From Phoronis pallida (taxonomy: Eukaryota > Phoronida > Phoronidae): a DNA stretch of 10,068 nt. The position numbers were made by a program, and so were the translations under genes. Below are positions 9,693 through 10,068 of the stretch, in pieces (the stretch's first letter is position 1; every line of letters starts with the position of its first letter). The stretch covers positions 1 through 10,068 of the forward strand of contig JAOXYC010253787.1 in assembly GCA_028565715.1 (NCBI GenBank). Reading direction: 5' to 3'. Below the pieces are notes generated by a model. The model saw only the letters and a program-made list of their open reading frames with translations, had not been told where the DNA came from and made no database searches.

Positions 9693-10068
9693 CTTGATCG
9701 CCCTCTTGGTACCGAACTCTGACGAGATTTCACGAGGAAGATGAAAACATTGGACTAAAATAATCGATAACCAAAACAAATTGTTTCAAGTCAAATATTC
9801 ATGAAAACTAAGCTTTGACATTCTTGTTTAACTACAAAATGCAATTAATCAAAAGAATTTTCCTGATTTTATCACATTTCTTTCGGATACTTCCAGATTT
9901 TTTAAAATTAATAAACTTGTTATCGAGTACGTTTTCTTTTTTGTGTACACAGTTTTTGTCGCGTCATCAAAAATTGCGTTGAATGACGTAGTTCACACTT
10001 CCGTCTCAAATTCTAAAGAAAATAGAAGAGTTTTCCAGTTTTGGGCGTCCTTTTGGGTGCTTTTTTAG
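9693..10068 (-). promoter_or_regulatory. AMMECR1 5' UTR and candidate promoter region
   Basis: The region upstream of the start codon. On the minus strand, ACGGAAGTG (about 10004-9996, ETS/GABP-like), CTACGTCATT (9991-9982, CRE/ATF-like) and GATGACGC (9968-9961, inverted CRE half) cluster within 45 bp. This combination is typical of housekeeping promoters without a TATA box, and would put transcription start somewhere near 9850-9960. Motifs are seen directly; their use is inference. The in-frame stop TGA at 9788-9786 confirms that the start at 9692 is not an internal methionine of a longer frame in the same exon. Confidence 0.45.
9730..9750 (-). other. Short upstream ORF in the 5' UTR
   Basis: ATG at 9750-9748 followed by five codons and TGA, out of frame with the main start, ending 37 bases before it. 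A three-codon ATG frame (9802-9791) lies further upstream. They matter only if transcription starts upstream of them, which is not known. Confidence 0.3.

Noticed and set aside
9480-9779. Minus-strand open frame of 99 codons read as one protein from its 5' edge
   Set aside because: It opens at TTG, not ATG, and its stop TAG consists of the last two exon bases plus the first intron base. The real start is the ATG at 9692 and the exon ends at 9481.

Overview
The window is animal nuclear DNA. It is AT-rich, with long introns, consensus GT-AG splice sites and many short inverted-repeat elements. Almost all of it is one gene read on the minus strand: an AMMECR1 (AMME chromosomal region gene 1) orthologue. 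Five small coding exons were found by translating the minus strand between splice sites and comparing with the known vertebrate protein. The exons (minus, in transcript order) are 9692-9481, 4351-4241, 1844-1730, 1152-1062 and 97-1, the last cut off by the window edge. All four joins keep the reading frame (2/1, 2/1, 0/0, 1/2 bases), giving 208 codons plus two bases. The missing part is the C-terminal tail after the conserved 'KSIKLTR'. The N-terminal motif 'CCGAVKKQKL' resembles the vertebrate paralogues, which points to a metazoan. The sequence does not fix the phylum; AT-richness and MITE density would fit a marine invertebrate, but that is only a guess.

Layout from left to right: exon 5 (partial), intron 4 with a 27-bp-arm fold-back, exon 4, intron 3, exon 3, intron 2 (a 118-bp near-palindrome at 2569-2686 and a TTAA-flanked MITE at 3849-4037), exon 2, then the 5.1-kb intron 1. 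Intron 1 holds a 160-bp inverted-repeat element (4667-4826), a Tc1/mariner-like MITE flanked by TA (5170-5597), a CpG-rich hairpin cluster just beside it (about 5603-5780), another fold-back (6483-6563), a GC-richer patch of unknown nature (7580-7830) and a three-copy palindrome (8925-8995). Exon 1 follows, then the 5' UTR and a candidate promoter with CRE-like and ETS-like motifs (about 9960-10005).

No bacterial-type genes, CRISPR array, tRNA or rRNA was seen. AMMECR1 proteins are conserved from archaea to humans and have no settled biochemical function. The most interesting gene-level point is exon 2: it is 111 nt with the same phase on both sides, and it carries the whole LRGCIG signature, so skipping it would delete that motif and keep the frame. 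The rest of interest is the set of non-autonomous, hairpin-forming repeats in the introns, plus a weak, speculative pair of plus-strand exons.
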